A stretch of 64,000 nt of DNA. Source: Isoetes taiwanensis. Taxonomy: Eukaryota; Streptophyta; Lycopodiopsida; Isoetales; Isoetaceae. The stretch is taken from positions 31,136,368 through 31,200,367 of the forward strand of contig JAJEKV010000004.1 of the NCBI GenBank assembly GCA_021234155.1, in the 5' to 3' direction. Shown here piece after piece: positions 32,439 through 43,765 of the stretch (position 1 is its first letter; each line of letters starts with the position of its first letter). The notes under the pieces were generated by a model that saw only the letters and a list, made by a program, of their open reading frames with translations, was not told the origin of the DNA and searched no databases. A program made the translations under genes and the position numbers.

Positions 32439-32764
32439 CCATACCTCCACTATTATGAACATCTGCACTGTTCACAACGGTGCTCACTTCAATATTAGGG
32501 CACAAATCATCCGCAAGAAATTGATGGAGAATCATATACAACAAACAAATTAGCTTTCTTGTGTGTAATTTTTCCCTTCAATTAAATTGCCTTGTCCTAA
32601 GTACAAATTTAAAGAGGGCAACCCACTCTATGACAATGTCTTGTTAGTTCTATTTGATTTAAAAGCCATCCAGTATGGACAAAGGAAATAGAGGCATGTG
32701 CACATATAACTCATAGATACTTATGTTGCATGTATTGATAAGTCAACAGAAATAAACGTCTAGA

Positions 32765-34300
32765 TCTATATTGCTGCTTTATGAATTTTGTCAAGGTTTT
32801 CGACAAAGTCCCTAAGAAGAAGTTGTAGGAAGAATTAATGCAGTGGGAGTCCTCCAAGAGTTGCAAAAATGCAGTACACAAACTATATGAAGCATGCTCA
32901 GCTTGAATGCCACCATTAAGTCAACTTATCAACAACAAGTTTAAAGCCCGCCAATGGTGTCCAATCCCTTCTACATTATTTGGGCTACACATTGATTAGC
33001 TTAAGGACTTGTTTACTCAGCATATAGAGGGAGGGTCCCATTTTGTCCACCATATCACCCGGAAGCTAATATACGCAGATGATGTGGATCTCTTAGCTCA
33101 CACTCTAGCGAGTATGCAACAGCATCTGGATGCACTGAGTACTTTCTGTTATGGCACTAGAATTCGAGGCAATATAGGCAATCTTGCTTCACTTATCAAG
33201 GTGAAAATGTGGAAGTATTGCAAACATACAAATACCTTAGAGTATTTGAAAAGTTTTATATGCAATACGGAATAATTGCCCCAAAGCTAGTCCTTCTATA
33301 TGGAGTGGAAGTATGAGGCCTTAATGATATCACTTTCCACTTGGGAGGACTTGGAACGGGTCCAGAAAGGCTTTTTGACTCGAGCACTTGGAGTCAAGTC
33401 CATAGCCTCGTATTAGATTCTTCTCCAAAAGACAGGGTTCTTACCTCTTCAAAGGGCTGCCCTGGAGTGTCACATTATATACTGTCAGAAGGTGATAAAT
33501 ATGAGAGAAAATTCAAAAAAACTCACCTTCCAAACCTCGCCTACACAATGGCCATCGGTCCACATCATCTTAAAGCCTACTGGAAGGAGAAATGAGCCAT
33601 TTGGTTTTCCAGAGAGTGTTAGGAATATGGGTGTGTACAGATGCACAATAATGAGGATCACAATAGTTTAATGAAGTGTCTAAAGACATGTTTTCTTAGT
33701 AAGCTTTGGGATGCCAGTGCTTTAAAGCTGATAAAGACATCACATTACAAAAACCAGATGAATCCATGCTTGCCAGGGCTCCTAGTCCATAGTGATACCT
33801 GTCAACACGTTTGCCCATGAAGAAATGTAGATCGATTGCATCTATTTGCACGGGTGCACACTACCTCAGAACTGAGATAGGAAGATGGACTCGGAAAGAG
33901 CTAGAAAACAAGGCGTCGATGTTGTCAACTGAGAGTTATGGAAGATGAGTGCCACACTCTTCAGAATTGCCCAACGTTTACGACTATGCTTGCACAATAT
34001 GTTGGGTTGGTTGCACCTAATCAACCTCTGCATGTCATATTGCAGATGCTTTAGTAGGGGCACTAGCATTATATGTCTATGAGGTACAACACATGCGCAC
34101 TCATCGTGTTCTTGATTACTACACTAACATGTACAAATGTACAGTTTGTCGGCGAGCTTATTACCGGTAATTTTTTTTCCCTCTTCGAGGTGGGGTTTCT
34201 AAATCCCGATAGCAATAGGACTGCCGTGTTTTTTGTTTGGGTCCCATAGGCCTTCTGGTCTATGTATAAAAAAAATTCAATTCAATTAAATTCTTCTAAA
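32765..34300 (+). pseudogene. Decayed YADD-type LINE fragment (copy A)
   Basis: Block-by-block relative of the 35.8-kb LINE: FDKVPKKKL, AVHKLYEACSA, LFGLHID, KLIYADDVDLLAHTLASMQQHLDALSTFC (33065-33155), ALGVKSIAS, and GFLPLQRAALE-like pieces. It ends in the same type of 3' UTR with TTTGGGTCCCATAGGC and a short (ATTCA)n-like tail near 34270. Many stops and shifts: an old copy. Confidence 0.85.
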
Positions 34301-35794
34301 TTAATCAAAAATTGCAAAACCAATATCTCCTTTCTATTACTCTGATAATCAATTAAGTTGATGCTAAATATTTGTGCACCTTCCATAAATAATGGTGATG
34401 AGTGATTGTCAAACCATGGTTTTCCTTAAGTGATGAAACGTTTACTACAAAAAAATGATATTTATCTTCTACAACACAAGTAAAATCTTAATCCAATGTT
34501 TTCGTCCTCCTTCTATCTCAAGTCGATGTGAGCTCAGCCTAAATTGTGAAATGAGTTTTCACTTCTTCCTACTAATATTATTTTGTTCTACCTAAACAAC
34601 CATCTTTTATATGTAGAATTCACATCCTAATCTTTGTTAGGGTACATTGTCTGCTTACATTATCTTGTTCTACATGAATAACCATCTTTCGTATGTAGAA
34701 TCCTTGTTTGATGTCTAATTCTTTGTTAGGGTACATTGTCTCAACTACTTTTCATATAGTACGTACTAAGTTACACATAGACTGTTTTATCATTTTCCAT
34801 CAAAATGGAATATTAGTCAACAATATTAGTCAACAACCTTTTTTGGTGTACATTGCACAACAAATGAAATCTAATAGTCCACGGAAAGCTCAACGAGCTC
34901 TAGATAGAGGTCTCGCCACCACACAATTGGGTTGACTCTTAGGCAAACATTTTCTAGTTAGGAAGCCATACCTAGGAGAAGAAAATGAAGAAGAATAACT
35001 TAGTATCTATTGCATTTTGAAGTGGAACTTCGATTGGGATGTAACACCAAAACTCTGCACTTTAATACTCTCCAGGTTTTAGTTTTGCAAAGATCAAGTA
35101 CCGTTGTCTCTATTCTACTTTCATCTGTACATTGCCATCCAAACATTTATGCAATTTGAAAAAAGTACAACAAGGCCCTAGTTGTTTATAAATTCCTCTC
35201 TGACCCATATCTTTGTCTTAGCTTTTCTATGCTTTTACTCTAGCCAATATGTTTCCATCTTATTTAATGCTTTGCACACTAGTTTACTTGTTCATCCATT
35301 TGCCCCCATGGCTCTAAAGATGCATCTTTGGTTTTATGTGTCTCTTACCCATCTATATACGGCTCCATCCTTACTCCTCGCGATGTGATAACTATGTTCC
35401 ATCTTCCTTCTATGGTGTTCAATTCATAGTAGAATTGCCACTGTCAAACCAATAACTTCATGTCTCATTTCTTGCAGGCCCACTTAGCCAAATATTTGAC
35501 CCATGCTATCTTTTATATTGTCAATGATTTCTTTTCTCCCATTTTAGCTCCTCTTTACTATGCTAAGATGCCCCCTACTCTTCTGATGATACCGTATAGG
35601 AAAAACCTCTTTCTTGCATTGTTCTTCATGTCATTTACACAAAAATCATGGTTCTACTTGATAACATAAACGGAAAACAAATGCCAATCCTTGCAAAAAG
35701 CAGCCATTGGCATTTTAGTTTGTATTTTTCCATTGCTCAAGTTTGTTGTCAGTTTGGGGGACTCGTTAAGAATTCCCAAGAGGATTTTACATAT
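34301..35794. other. Non-coding duplicated DNA (copy A)
   Basis: Shared with 54080-55560. A tandem duplication of about 95 bp lies at 34570-34741 (core TTTGTTAGGGTACATTGTCT). No gene seen. Confidence 0.6.
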
Positions 35795-35802
35795 AGGCTG
35801 AG

Positions 35803-36770
35803 GGGACTGCCACCATAATATGGAACGTCCGAGCCGCTTTCGAAGCCAGCCAGGCAGAGCTAAGAACCCTACAGAGTTGGGCTAAGACACAAGATCAGGA
35901 GATACAGGAGCTCCGAGCATTACCCAGCAAGGCAGGGGCCTCCATGCTGAGGTCCATGAACAATTACGGTAGTGCATGAATGAGTTGGCCAAGCAGCAAA
36001 GATTTCAACAGGAGTTAGGCTCCCGGCTCCAGGCAGCAGAGACTGCAACATGGGGCCAGACAAGCCCCCATGCCCCACAGCCCACAAGTCGCCAAACAGG
36101 CAGATAGACGCCACCTGCTCCATCTCACACACCACACCGCCCTTGCTGTGACTAGCCCACACAATCCAGACAACAGGCATCACCTGCTGGGACAGCTAAT
36201 GTTGCCCCGCGACTCAGTGAGCAGCAAGTGGTACGTGGACTCTCAGAGGAGGTAGGAGAGAATCTCGCCAAGCGCATCCAGGATCAGATCATATCTCGCA
36301 TGACATTTCAGACCACAGTCCACATTGTTCGAGCAAGCCGTCTTAGGGCTCAATGAACAGATCGCCCACGTGTAGTCACCTTCACGGTGACAGATATGCG
36401 AGCGCGTGAGGCAATTTTGCATCAGGGTAGGCAATTGAAAGGGACTACCCTGTATGTCGACCAGGATCCAACTCCAATGCAACAGGAGTCTCGCCGGTAG
36501 CAGCTGGCTCAAGTCAGGGACGTCCGCCGTCGAGGGGGCGCTGCAGGCCTGGTCCGAGGCAAGCTTCGCATTTTTAGGCTGGCACCAGCTGAGGTCCCCG
36601 ATACAGTGCGTGAAGCTGTTGTCACTCCTGCTACTGCCACCAGTACCCCTACTGCACCTCCTGCTCCTGCTGCTCCAACTGCTCCTATAACTGCTGCTCA
36701 GGCGCGGCACACTGCTCCCCCTGCAACCGGAACAGATCATCGAGCGTCTACATCAAATGCCAACAAATAG
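35803..36770 (+). pseudogene. LINE ORF1, broken
   Basis: Pieces in several frames: a helical, Gln/Glu-rich N-terminal part (AAFEASQAELRTLQSWAKTQ), then after shifts MNELAKQQRFQQELGSRLQ. Next is an RRM-like block VVTFTVTDMRAREAILHQGR with LKGTTLYVDQDPTPMQQE and a basic stretch. A Pro/Ala/Thr-rich end runs to a stop just before ORF2. The coiled-coil plus RRM-like plan fits LINE ORF1 RNA-binding proteins. At least three frame breaks. Confidence 0.65.
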
Positions 36771-36785
36771 GAACTGTGCCTCTGG

Positions 36786-37709
36786 ATGGTATTTTGGAAC
36801 TGTCAGGGCTTGCCTTGGCAAAAAGGGGAGAGTCTCAACTCTATTGCACCAGATATGGATCTCATTTTCCTCATGGAAACATGGGAACATGCAGGGCATA
36901 GACTGCCGAGCCTCCCAGGCTATCTGCATTTTTCGGTGTTCAATGAGTGCACAGGCAAGCGAGGGCATGGGGGGGTTGCCTGCTACTACCGTGCAACCTT
37001 GGGGCACTCAGTCTCGCTGCACAAAATAGACAGGTACAATCGCTACTTGTGGGTGCGCGTGCAGCATGACAGTGGCAATATCCTCTTCATAGCAGCATGC
37101 TACTTTCCACATGCCGAGAGCAACTTTTATAACACTCATTCGGGTGTGGATAGATTGGAGCCCTATGTCGATCTATATGATGACATAAAGCAGCACAAAC
37201 AGCTGGGCAAGGTTATGTTGCTTGGCGACTTTAATGCACGTATAGGAGCCGAGCAGGTCCTCAAATTTGAGCCCCTGGAAGAGGATGTCTTGCAGTTGAA
37301 TCCCGCAGAGGTAGATTGGTCAAGGATATCAGACGACAACCATATTTCGCGCTATGACAGGCAGTTGTTGCTGCTGGATAGTATCTTTGACCTGGTTATT
37401 TGTAATGGGTTGGCACAATGGCCGTCTTCCAACCACTGCACTTGTAGACAGGAGAACCAAGGGGGTGGCTCCAGTGTGGTGGATTATCTGCTGGTTGAGG
37501 AACAGGATCTGCACCTGGTTACCCATTTCTCCATTGGAACGGACACTCGGGACGAGGAAGTGGACTCAGACCACCAGCCCCTGTTCGTGCATCTCCATTG
37601 GCAAGCTCCCCGTGCAGCTACTGCCTCAACACCCCAGGTGCCCCAGCTGCACCTGGACTACGACCGTGCAGGGACCTATGCCCAGCTGCTTGAGCATGAT
37701 CTGGCATGA
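36786..37709 (+). CDS. LINE ORF2 endonuclease domain
   Basis: 307 open codons forming an AP-type endonuclease: VFWNCQGLPW at the start, LIFLMETWE (catalytic Glu), GGVACYYR, LLGDFNARIG (about 37218-37247), DLVICNGLAQWP, SSVVDYLL and SDHQPLFVHL (catalytic Asp-His). All key residues are present, so this domain could have been active until recently. It ends at a stop (37707-37709), with the RT part continuing in another frame from 37706. The start Met follows ORF1's end by about 15 bases. Confidence 0.88.
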   Translation: MVFWNCQGLPWQKGESLNSIAPDMDLIFLMETWEHAGHRLPSLPGYLHFSVFNECTGKRGHGGVACYYRATLGHSVSLHKIDRYNRYLWVRVQHDSGNILFIAACYFPHAESNFYNTHSGVDRLEPYVDLYDDIKQHKQLGKVMLLGDFNARIGAEQVLKFEPLEEDVLQLNPAEVDWSRISDDNHISRYDRQLLLLDSIFDLVICNGLAQWPSSNHCTCRQENQGGGSSVVDYLLVEEQDLHLVTHFSIGTDTRDEEVDSDHQPLFVHLHWQAPRAATASTPQVPQLHLDYDRAGTYAQLLEHDLA

Positions 37710-39110
37710 CTGCTGCAACTCCCCCGCTTCAACAACAATCTGTTCAGCTGACTCACTTGCTTCTGACAGCTGCTGAGAGATGCTTTGGGAGAGGCCGCTC
37801 ACGGAGAACCTCGGGCGCTGCCACCTTCCCCTGCAACAGATGGTTCGATGATGAGTGTCGAGAGCTCAAACGCGAACTCCGGCAAGTCACTGATCCCACC
37901 TCCCACCCACAGGCCTTTAGACAATACCGCTCCTTCCTCAAAAACAAGAAAGCCAGATACCTCGCAGAGCATCAGCAACAGATGTTTGCTCTCCTTGATC
38001 GGCACCCAAAGACATTCTGGAGAAGGATCTTGAGCAGGACTGCACAGCCCACAGGGAACATCACCTCGGAGCAATGGATACAGTACTTGCAACAGCTTTA
38101 CGACCCGCTCGGGGGCCGGACACCAGTCCCCCCACGGATAGGCATGGCTCTGGTCATCACAGAGGGGGGTGTCATCATGGGTCTACAACGTCTGGCTAAT
38201 GGGAAGGCAGCAGATTTAGATGGCACACAGGCGAAACTTTTGAAATGGGTTGGGCCTCCACTGGTGCCTGTCCTCACGACATTATTCAATAAAGCATTGC
38301 AGGAAGGCTTACCTCCGCAGTGGACCACTAGTAGAGTTGTACCCATATACAAGGCAGGGGACTTTCAATGCCCAGCCAACTATCGTACTATCATGGTCAG
38401 CTCTCTCTTTGCAAAACTGTTGGCTGGTATCCTTGAGCAGCGGCTGACAATATGGGCAGAGGAGGCAGATATGCGAGCTCTCATACAAACAGGTTTTTGG
38501 CCCAGGCATTCCACAATTGATCATATCTTCACTCTGCGCACATTGATTGAGGATAGCAGGAATCACTGATAAAACCTGTACTGTTGTTTGGTGGATTTCG
38601 CAAAAGCTTCTGACACAGTGCCCCAGGATAGGTTATGGGATAGACTGCGGCAGCTGGGGACCCCCCTTGACTTGCAGAATGCAGTATATAGGCTATATGA
38701 GGCATGCTCGGGCCATATCACATCGTCAGGACAGCCGGTAATCAGTAGTATTAGAGTGCATCAGGGTTGCCCCCTCTCCCCCCACACTCTTTGGCCTATA
38801 CATTGACCAACTGGAAGATTGGCTCTCTGAGCATGGAGGGGCAGGCGCCCATCTCATGCATCGCACAATCCGGCAACTCATATATGCTGACGATGTCAAC
38901 CTCTTAGCCTATACTCCAGAGGACATGCAACGTCACCTGAATGCTCTCGACACTTTTTGCCGATTCACTGGCATGCGAGTTAACTTGGCCAAAACTAGGG
39001 TGCTGCTAGTTTCATCATCCCGTCAGCCAAGGCTTCCCTCATTCACTTACCAGGGTGGCTCCGACCTACAAGTACTTGGGGATTGAGTTCTCTGTTACCA
39101 CCCACTGGGA
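37706..39110 (+). pseudogene. LINE ORF2 reverse transcriptase
   Basis: 37706-38569 is open and carries the linker (WFDDECRELKREL), ANGKAADLDGTQAKLLK, PLVPVLTTLFNKAL and VVPIYKAGDFQCPANYRTI. A stop and frame change give LVDFAKASDTVPQ (first catalytic Asp position, normally FDTV). Then VHQGCPLSP is followed by another one-base shift in a C-run near 38780. The catalytic box LIYADDVNLLAY is at about 38877-38912, then the thumb start. Three frame breaks. Confidence 0.88.
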
Positions 39111-39975
39111 TGCTGCCATCAGGTTGCGGGTCACGGCGTGTTGGAAAGCACTATATGCCATGCAGAACAACAGCCACAAGGCAGAGTTGTATGCCTGGGG
39201 CCACCAGTCACACTTGTTCTGAGCCTTGGTCGAGCCGGTCCTCTTGTATGGGGCAAAAGTGTGGGGGCTAGTGATATCCCTCAACACCTAGAATGACCTC
39301 GAGCAGGTGCATAAAGCCTTCTTGGCACGAGCCCTTGGAGTAAAGTCCATAGTTCCATGGCAAATCCTACTCCAGGAGACAGGTTTTCTACCCCTTCAAC
39401 GGGCTGCATTGGAACGCCATATCATTTACTTCCAGAAGGTGGTCGCTATGGGTGATACACGTTTGCCCAACCTTGCTTTGACCGTGGCGATGGGTCCCCA
39501 ACGCCTCAAAGCCTGCTGGAAGGACAAGCAAGCTCAGTGGTTCTCACGCTGGGGTGTACAGGCAAATAGATGCGTACATGTAAGGACAAAGAAAGATCAC
39601 AAGGCACTCAAGCTGTACCTAGATGCTACTTTCCTTCGCAAGCTTTGGGATGCAGATGCTCTGACGCGCATTAAACTGGCACACTATCAGCAGCAAGTCA
39701 ATCCTAGGCTCACGAGAGGCCCACACTAGTACTTGTACACCCATTTGCCCATGAAGAAGCGCAGACTTATAGCTTCCATTCGCATGGGTGCACATCGTCT
39801 CCGCATTGAGACAGGCCGTTGGGCTCGAGAAGCATGGGAGGAAAGGCTTTGCCAGTGTTGCCACCAGGGTGCCATTGAGGATGAATGTCATGCCCTCCAG
39901 ATCTGCCCAGCGTTTGCCCATATCCGAGAGCGGTATGTTCGATTACTAGTGCCTGGTTGCATGAGTGATTGAATA
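39111..39975 (+). pseudogene. LINE ORF2 C-terminal region with Cys/His motif
   Basis: Open 39307-39729 reads ALGVKSIVPWQILLQETGFL, LPLQRAALERHIIYFQKVV and LKACWKDKQAQWF. After a stop, 39733-39972 reads IRMGAHRLRIETGRW, then CQCCHQGAIEDECHALQICP, a Cys-x2-Cys...His-x4-Cys motif. The same arrangement appears in the minus-strand LINE at 57.6-58.2 kb. No RNase H is visible. Confidence 0.85.
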
Positions 39976-40223
39976 CGACGTCAATGGGTTTGTTGGGGTC
40001 CTACCTGCAGGAGGTTATGGATGCACGGACTCAGTTGTGTCCTCCGGGACAGTATTGAACTGTCCCATACAATTGTACAGCATGTCAGCATACTTATTAC
40101 TGCTAAGATTTTTCCCTCGAAAACCCTTCGGGGCGGGGTTTTTTAATTCTAACAGTAATACGCTTGTTGCTCTCTTTTTGTTTGGGTCCCGTAGGCTAAT
40201 CGGTCTCCGTGGACGATAAAACA

Positions 40224-40306
40224 TCTATTCTATTCTATTCTATTCTAACAATAAATAAGAATAGAATATAATAGAATAGAATATCATAGAATAGAATAGA
40301 ATAGAA
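40224..40306. repeat. Tail-to-tail (ATTCT)n / (AGAAT)n pentamer tracts
   Basis: (CTATT)n at 40224-40247 ends the plus-strand LINE. (GAATA)n at 40259-40306 is the inverted tail of a second LINE end. They are separated by ACAATAAATAAG, which matches the unoccupied copy B site. Confidence 0.85.
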
Positions 40307-40350
40307 GGGTTTTTATCGTCCACGTAGACCAATTGACCTGTGGGACCCAA
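40259..40350 (-). mobile_element. Extremely 5'-truncated LINE 3' end, minus strand
   Basis: Reading minus: TGGGTCCCACAGGTCAATTG, then GTGGACGATAAAAACCC and the pentamer tail. This matches the last ~60 bp plus tail of the LINE at 35795-40247 in opposite orientation. Confidence 0.8.
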
Positions 40351-40685
40351 CAAAATGGCGCAACAGTGAATTTGATAAATTAAATTAGACAGTCTTGTAG
40401 GTAAGTTTGACTTATCATCATTCTTCATCAAATGCTAGAGAAAACGAAGTTGATGCAAAGGCATCACAAAGTTGCTTACAAATTATCTAATTTAATGCAT
40501 GTTTGTATTTATTTCAACATGCATTTGATGGACCTATGGATAATATACTTATATTATACTGATGATGTTCTTAGGTTATACAAGCGACCTAAGGCCCAAG
40601 AAGCTGAGAGCCTTGCTAAAGAGCAACCGGATGATCAAGTCATTAGGATAGCCCTAGAATGTTGGACTAAAGTATGTTCCTAGTT
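40351..40685. other. Sequence present only in copy A
   Basis: About 335 bp with no counterpart in copy B, where the flanks join near 55617. A short plus frame (40432-40683) reads YLYYTDDVLRLYKRPK and may be chance or a retroelement scrap. Origin unclear. Confidence 0.4.
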
Positions 40686-42962
40686 TGGTCATGTGATGTC
40701 GATTTTTAGATAGATAGATATTATTTTAACAAGGAACGGTTGAACCGATCAAAGAATGGTTTATGACATTATTATTGGAATTGATTGGGGTAACGATGGG
40801 CTACCATGTGGCAAACATTCTAAGCAATAATGACAATTATACTTTGTAATATGGTTAGTATTTCTTAAGGAAAGTAATGTGGAAGGTAAACTAGGTATGC
40901 ATTATTGGGGACATCCAGATACCGGCAAAATGGAGGAGCGATGTGTCAGCGCCACTGTATTTTGTAGTGCCAAGAATGCCAGATCAATTTACCTGCCATG
41001 AAGAAGCAAACACTCAATTTTTTAACCAATGACCCTAGTTTCTATTCTAGGTGCCAATGGACACCCAAGTTTGCTTAACATAATGAATGAAAGTGGATGC
41101 TATCTAAGCCAAAATGTGGGAGCCAAAATCTGCTACAAGCAAGATTAGGCAGCAGAAAACACAAAGAAAATGCAAATCATCATTCTTGCCTAGATGGATG
41201 TCACATGGCCACACTTTGATTGGCCCGATCTAAGAATGCTGACTGTGTAATGGAAAGAACGTAGCAACTCAGAGAATTGATTAGGCTACAACCAATTACT
41301 TATAATTTAGCGCTTGAGCAAATGTTACATGACAGCAAAGCTTGAACCATAACAAAAAGAAATCGAATTTCCTATTGTTGCAAGTAGTTGATGAAGTTCT
41401 AGACGTATGGACATGATATGTTTGGACAAAGCCAGAATAATTATGGGTCTGATTCTGCCACTTGTCCACGACATGGCCTCGCTAGAGCTTCAATTTATTC
41501 ATTAGACTTCTGATTATTTATTATGGTTTTGATAGCTTGTTTATATTTATTACTAGATCCAGACATGAAACCTCTGTAAGGATGTAACTTGCAAGCAAAA
41601 TTTAAAGGGAACCCAATTGGTCTTTATAACGTCATAAAAAACAGCTTTAAATGAAATGCATACGTTGTTGTGTATGTGTTCTAACCATTTCATGATTATC
41701 AAAGAAGAAAGAATGGTACACTTGAGCATCTTGTCGGGCATTCTAAAGTGCACCCGTCAAGACACAAATCCGATTTAAAAAAAGTACGAAGAAACCTCTT
41801 TACTTTATATCCACAAACGTACTCTTGATATTTTGGTCCCACATGTGTCCATGTTGGTTCTATTCTACTCTCCTGTTTGTACCACACCATCCCTACATTT
41901 ATATGTCCATTTATAAATGGTAGGCCATGGTCTTAATGCCTTGCCCCTCATGTACTAAGCAAATGCTAGCATTGCTTGCATCCACTACCTCATTTTTCAT
42001 GTTTTTGGTGCAACCAATTCCGTGCATCTGCACTCTCTAGTCATACATTTATCCCCATGCTTTAACCATGTACCTTTTGCACATTGTCTTTAATTTTAAC
42101 CCATCACCAAACCCAGTGTACATGGTCCCTAATGTTTGCATCACCTTTTGCAACAAACTCCTTGCCCTGATAAAATATCCCAAGTTCTGATCCATATGTC
42201 CCATGTCATAAGTGTACTTACTGTATTCATAATTGTTCAATCCCGTTTTCTTATGTAATGCTTTCTTTTGTGATGACATTGTACTTCTTGTTGTGTACAT
42301 TGAATCTAATAGTGAAATTTCCTATCCCAAGTTTTGATCAATATGTCCTATCTCATAGGTGTACTTACTGTATTCATAATTGTTCAATCCCATTTTCTTA
42401 TGTAGTGCTTTCTTTTATGATGACATTGTACTTGTTGTTGTGTACATTGAATCTAATAGTGAAATTTCCTATCTTCTCCTAATTATGATCCATATAAATT
42501 GTGTTAAAAATAATGCATTATGTTCCACTATCTATCCATGCATATCTGTATTTATATGAGAAAGCATATTCATGCATTGGATCACTGTGTGTCCAAAGCC
42601 TATAAAACTAAGCAAACTTTCAGGAGAGTCATTTTGGGGGGTGTGCCCTTAAACTGTCAGGGTCCTTGTGGATTTCGATTTTTGGTGTATAGGTCTAGGC
42701 TTTGACTGAAACACTGAACACTTGACCATTACATGTACAACTTCTTGTCCTTCTTCATCATCATAAAGAAAAAATAAACTTTGCATATGCACAAACATGT
42801 CATGTGGAATGCTTGCACCCATTACGTGTAATATGAATATCTAAAAAATAGACATGTTCTAGGTTTGAATATCAATTAACAAAGCAACAAGTTATTAAAT
42901 GTATGATTGGCATAGGATGTGTCCTATATATGTGGTTGCCTTATCGCATATGAAACTGCCCA
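40686..42962. other. Non-coding duplicated DNA (copy A)
   Basis: Matches 55620-58378. Includes a 150-bp tandem duplication at 42178-42476 (core ACTTACTGTATTCATAATTG), present in both segmental copies at 42178 and 56912, so it predates the segmental duplication. No gene seen. Confidence 0.6.
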
Positions 42963-43040
42963 TCACGACGGTGGTCTAGTGGTTAGACCTTTGGCTCGGA
43001 TTGTTCCAGTCACTGGTTTAAATTCTGCTGACTACAGTTG
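42963..43040 (+). repeat. tRNA-derived SINE head (copy A)
   Basis: A box GGTCTAGTGGTTAGA (about 42972-42986) and B box-like GGTTTAAATTC (about 43015-43025) at tRNA spacing, followed by a GGGTGGGAGAC body. Homologous to 58379-58460. Confidence 0.65.
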
Positions 43041-43553
43041 GGTGGGAGACATGCGCCAAAGAAGCAAAGAAGAGGAACATGGGAATATAGAAGGGTAGGT
43101 GAAGGTGAATAAAAGACATATTGAAACAAGGTGCTGTGCACGGAGGGTTGCCCTCTGATGTCGTGAGGGGATGTTTATATAGTCTCTGATGCATAGTGCT
43201 CTAAACTCAATCATCAAGTTGCAAGTGCAGAAAGTAGATTTTATTGTGACGTAAAATCAATCCCTCCAAGCTGAGAATGTACAAATCTATCTCTTGGTGC
43301 AACAATTAGATCTTTTAGACAAGATGGATTTTTGTAGTTTTTCTTTTCTCAAAAAAAAAAAAAAAAAAAAGGCCATTAACCTGTTCATCAGAACATACTA
43401 TTATCTGCTTAAGACCTTTAAAAGGTAAATAAACACATCCATTAGCAGCCTTAACCATAATCAGGTCATTATGATTAAGGCAAGACTTGGTACACTGTAC
43501 TTCTATGAAACTTTATATATGCAAGACTACCATTCTTTATAAAAAAACTAATG
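43041..43553. other. SINE body / retro-tail and spacer
   Basis: The homology to copy B ends at about 43126. The sequence then runs to a pure A20 (43351-43370), which may be the tail of the SINE or of another retro-insertion starting near 43126. No gene. Confidence 0.4.
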
Positions 43554-43765
43554 CTATGGTTCTCTTCCTATATAGAAGAGAACCATCATTCTGGGGAAAG
43601 GGACGTCTGTTTTGGCGTCACGCTATTTTGGACGTAGGAGTCATCTTTAGCCTGAGTTTTCTTTGGCACGTGATTTCTTTAGCTCTGTCTGCTATATATC
43701 CCTGTAGCTTCCAAGCAATTCTCATCGGCGTTTCCTTTGAGCTGAATTCTCCGTGTTTCAATGTT
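43554..43765 (+). repeat. Promoter-like repeat head, copy 1
   Basis: Starts with a perfect hairpin (43556-43586; 12-bp arms ATGGTTCTCTTC around CTATATA). A second TATA-like TATATATCC and a shared stretch ending TTTGAGCTGAATTCTCC follow. Aligns with 49426-49645 over about 210 bp; the last 23 bp also recur near 45346. Confidence 0.75.

Larger units (their letters stand above)
35795..40247 (+). mobile_element. Near-complete non-L1 LINE with pentanucleotide tail
   Basis: Absent from the paralogous site in copy B, so its limits can be read by comparison. Holds ORF1, then ORF2 with endonuclease, RT (YADD) and a C-terminal Cys-Cys-His-Cys motif. The 3' UTR has TTTGGGTCCCGTAGGC and ends in (ATTCT)n (40224-40247) instead of poly(A). 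Only a few frameshifts and stops: the youngest-looking autonomous element here. The clade is not settled; it is not L1. Confidence 0.88.
31120..43126 (+). repeat. Segmental duplication, copy A
   Basis: Aligns in direct orientation with 50978-58577, with scattered base changes and small indels. Relative to copy B it holds a 4.45-kb LINE (35795-40247), about 440 further bases (40248-40685) and a TTC expansion (31861-32000). It contains no intact gene. Confidence 0.93.

Noticed and set aside
42963-43040. Functional tRNA gene
   Set aside because: A and B boxes are present, but no acceptor stem pairs and sequence continues as a SINE body; it is duplicated with the surrounding repeat.
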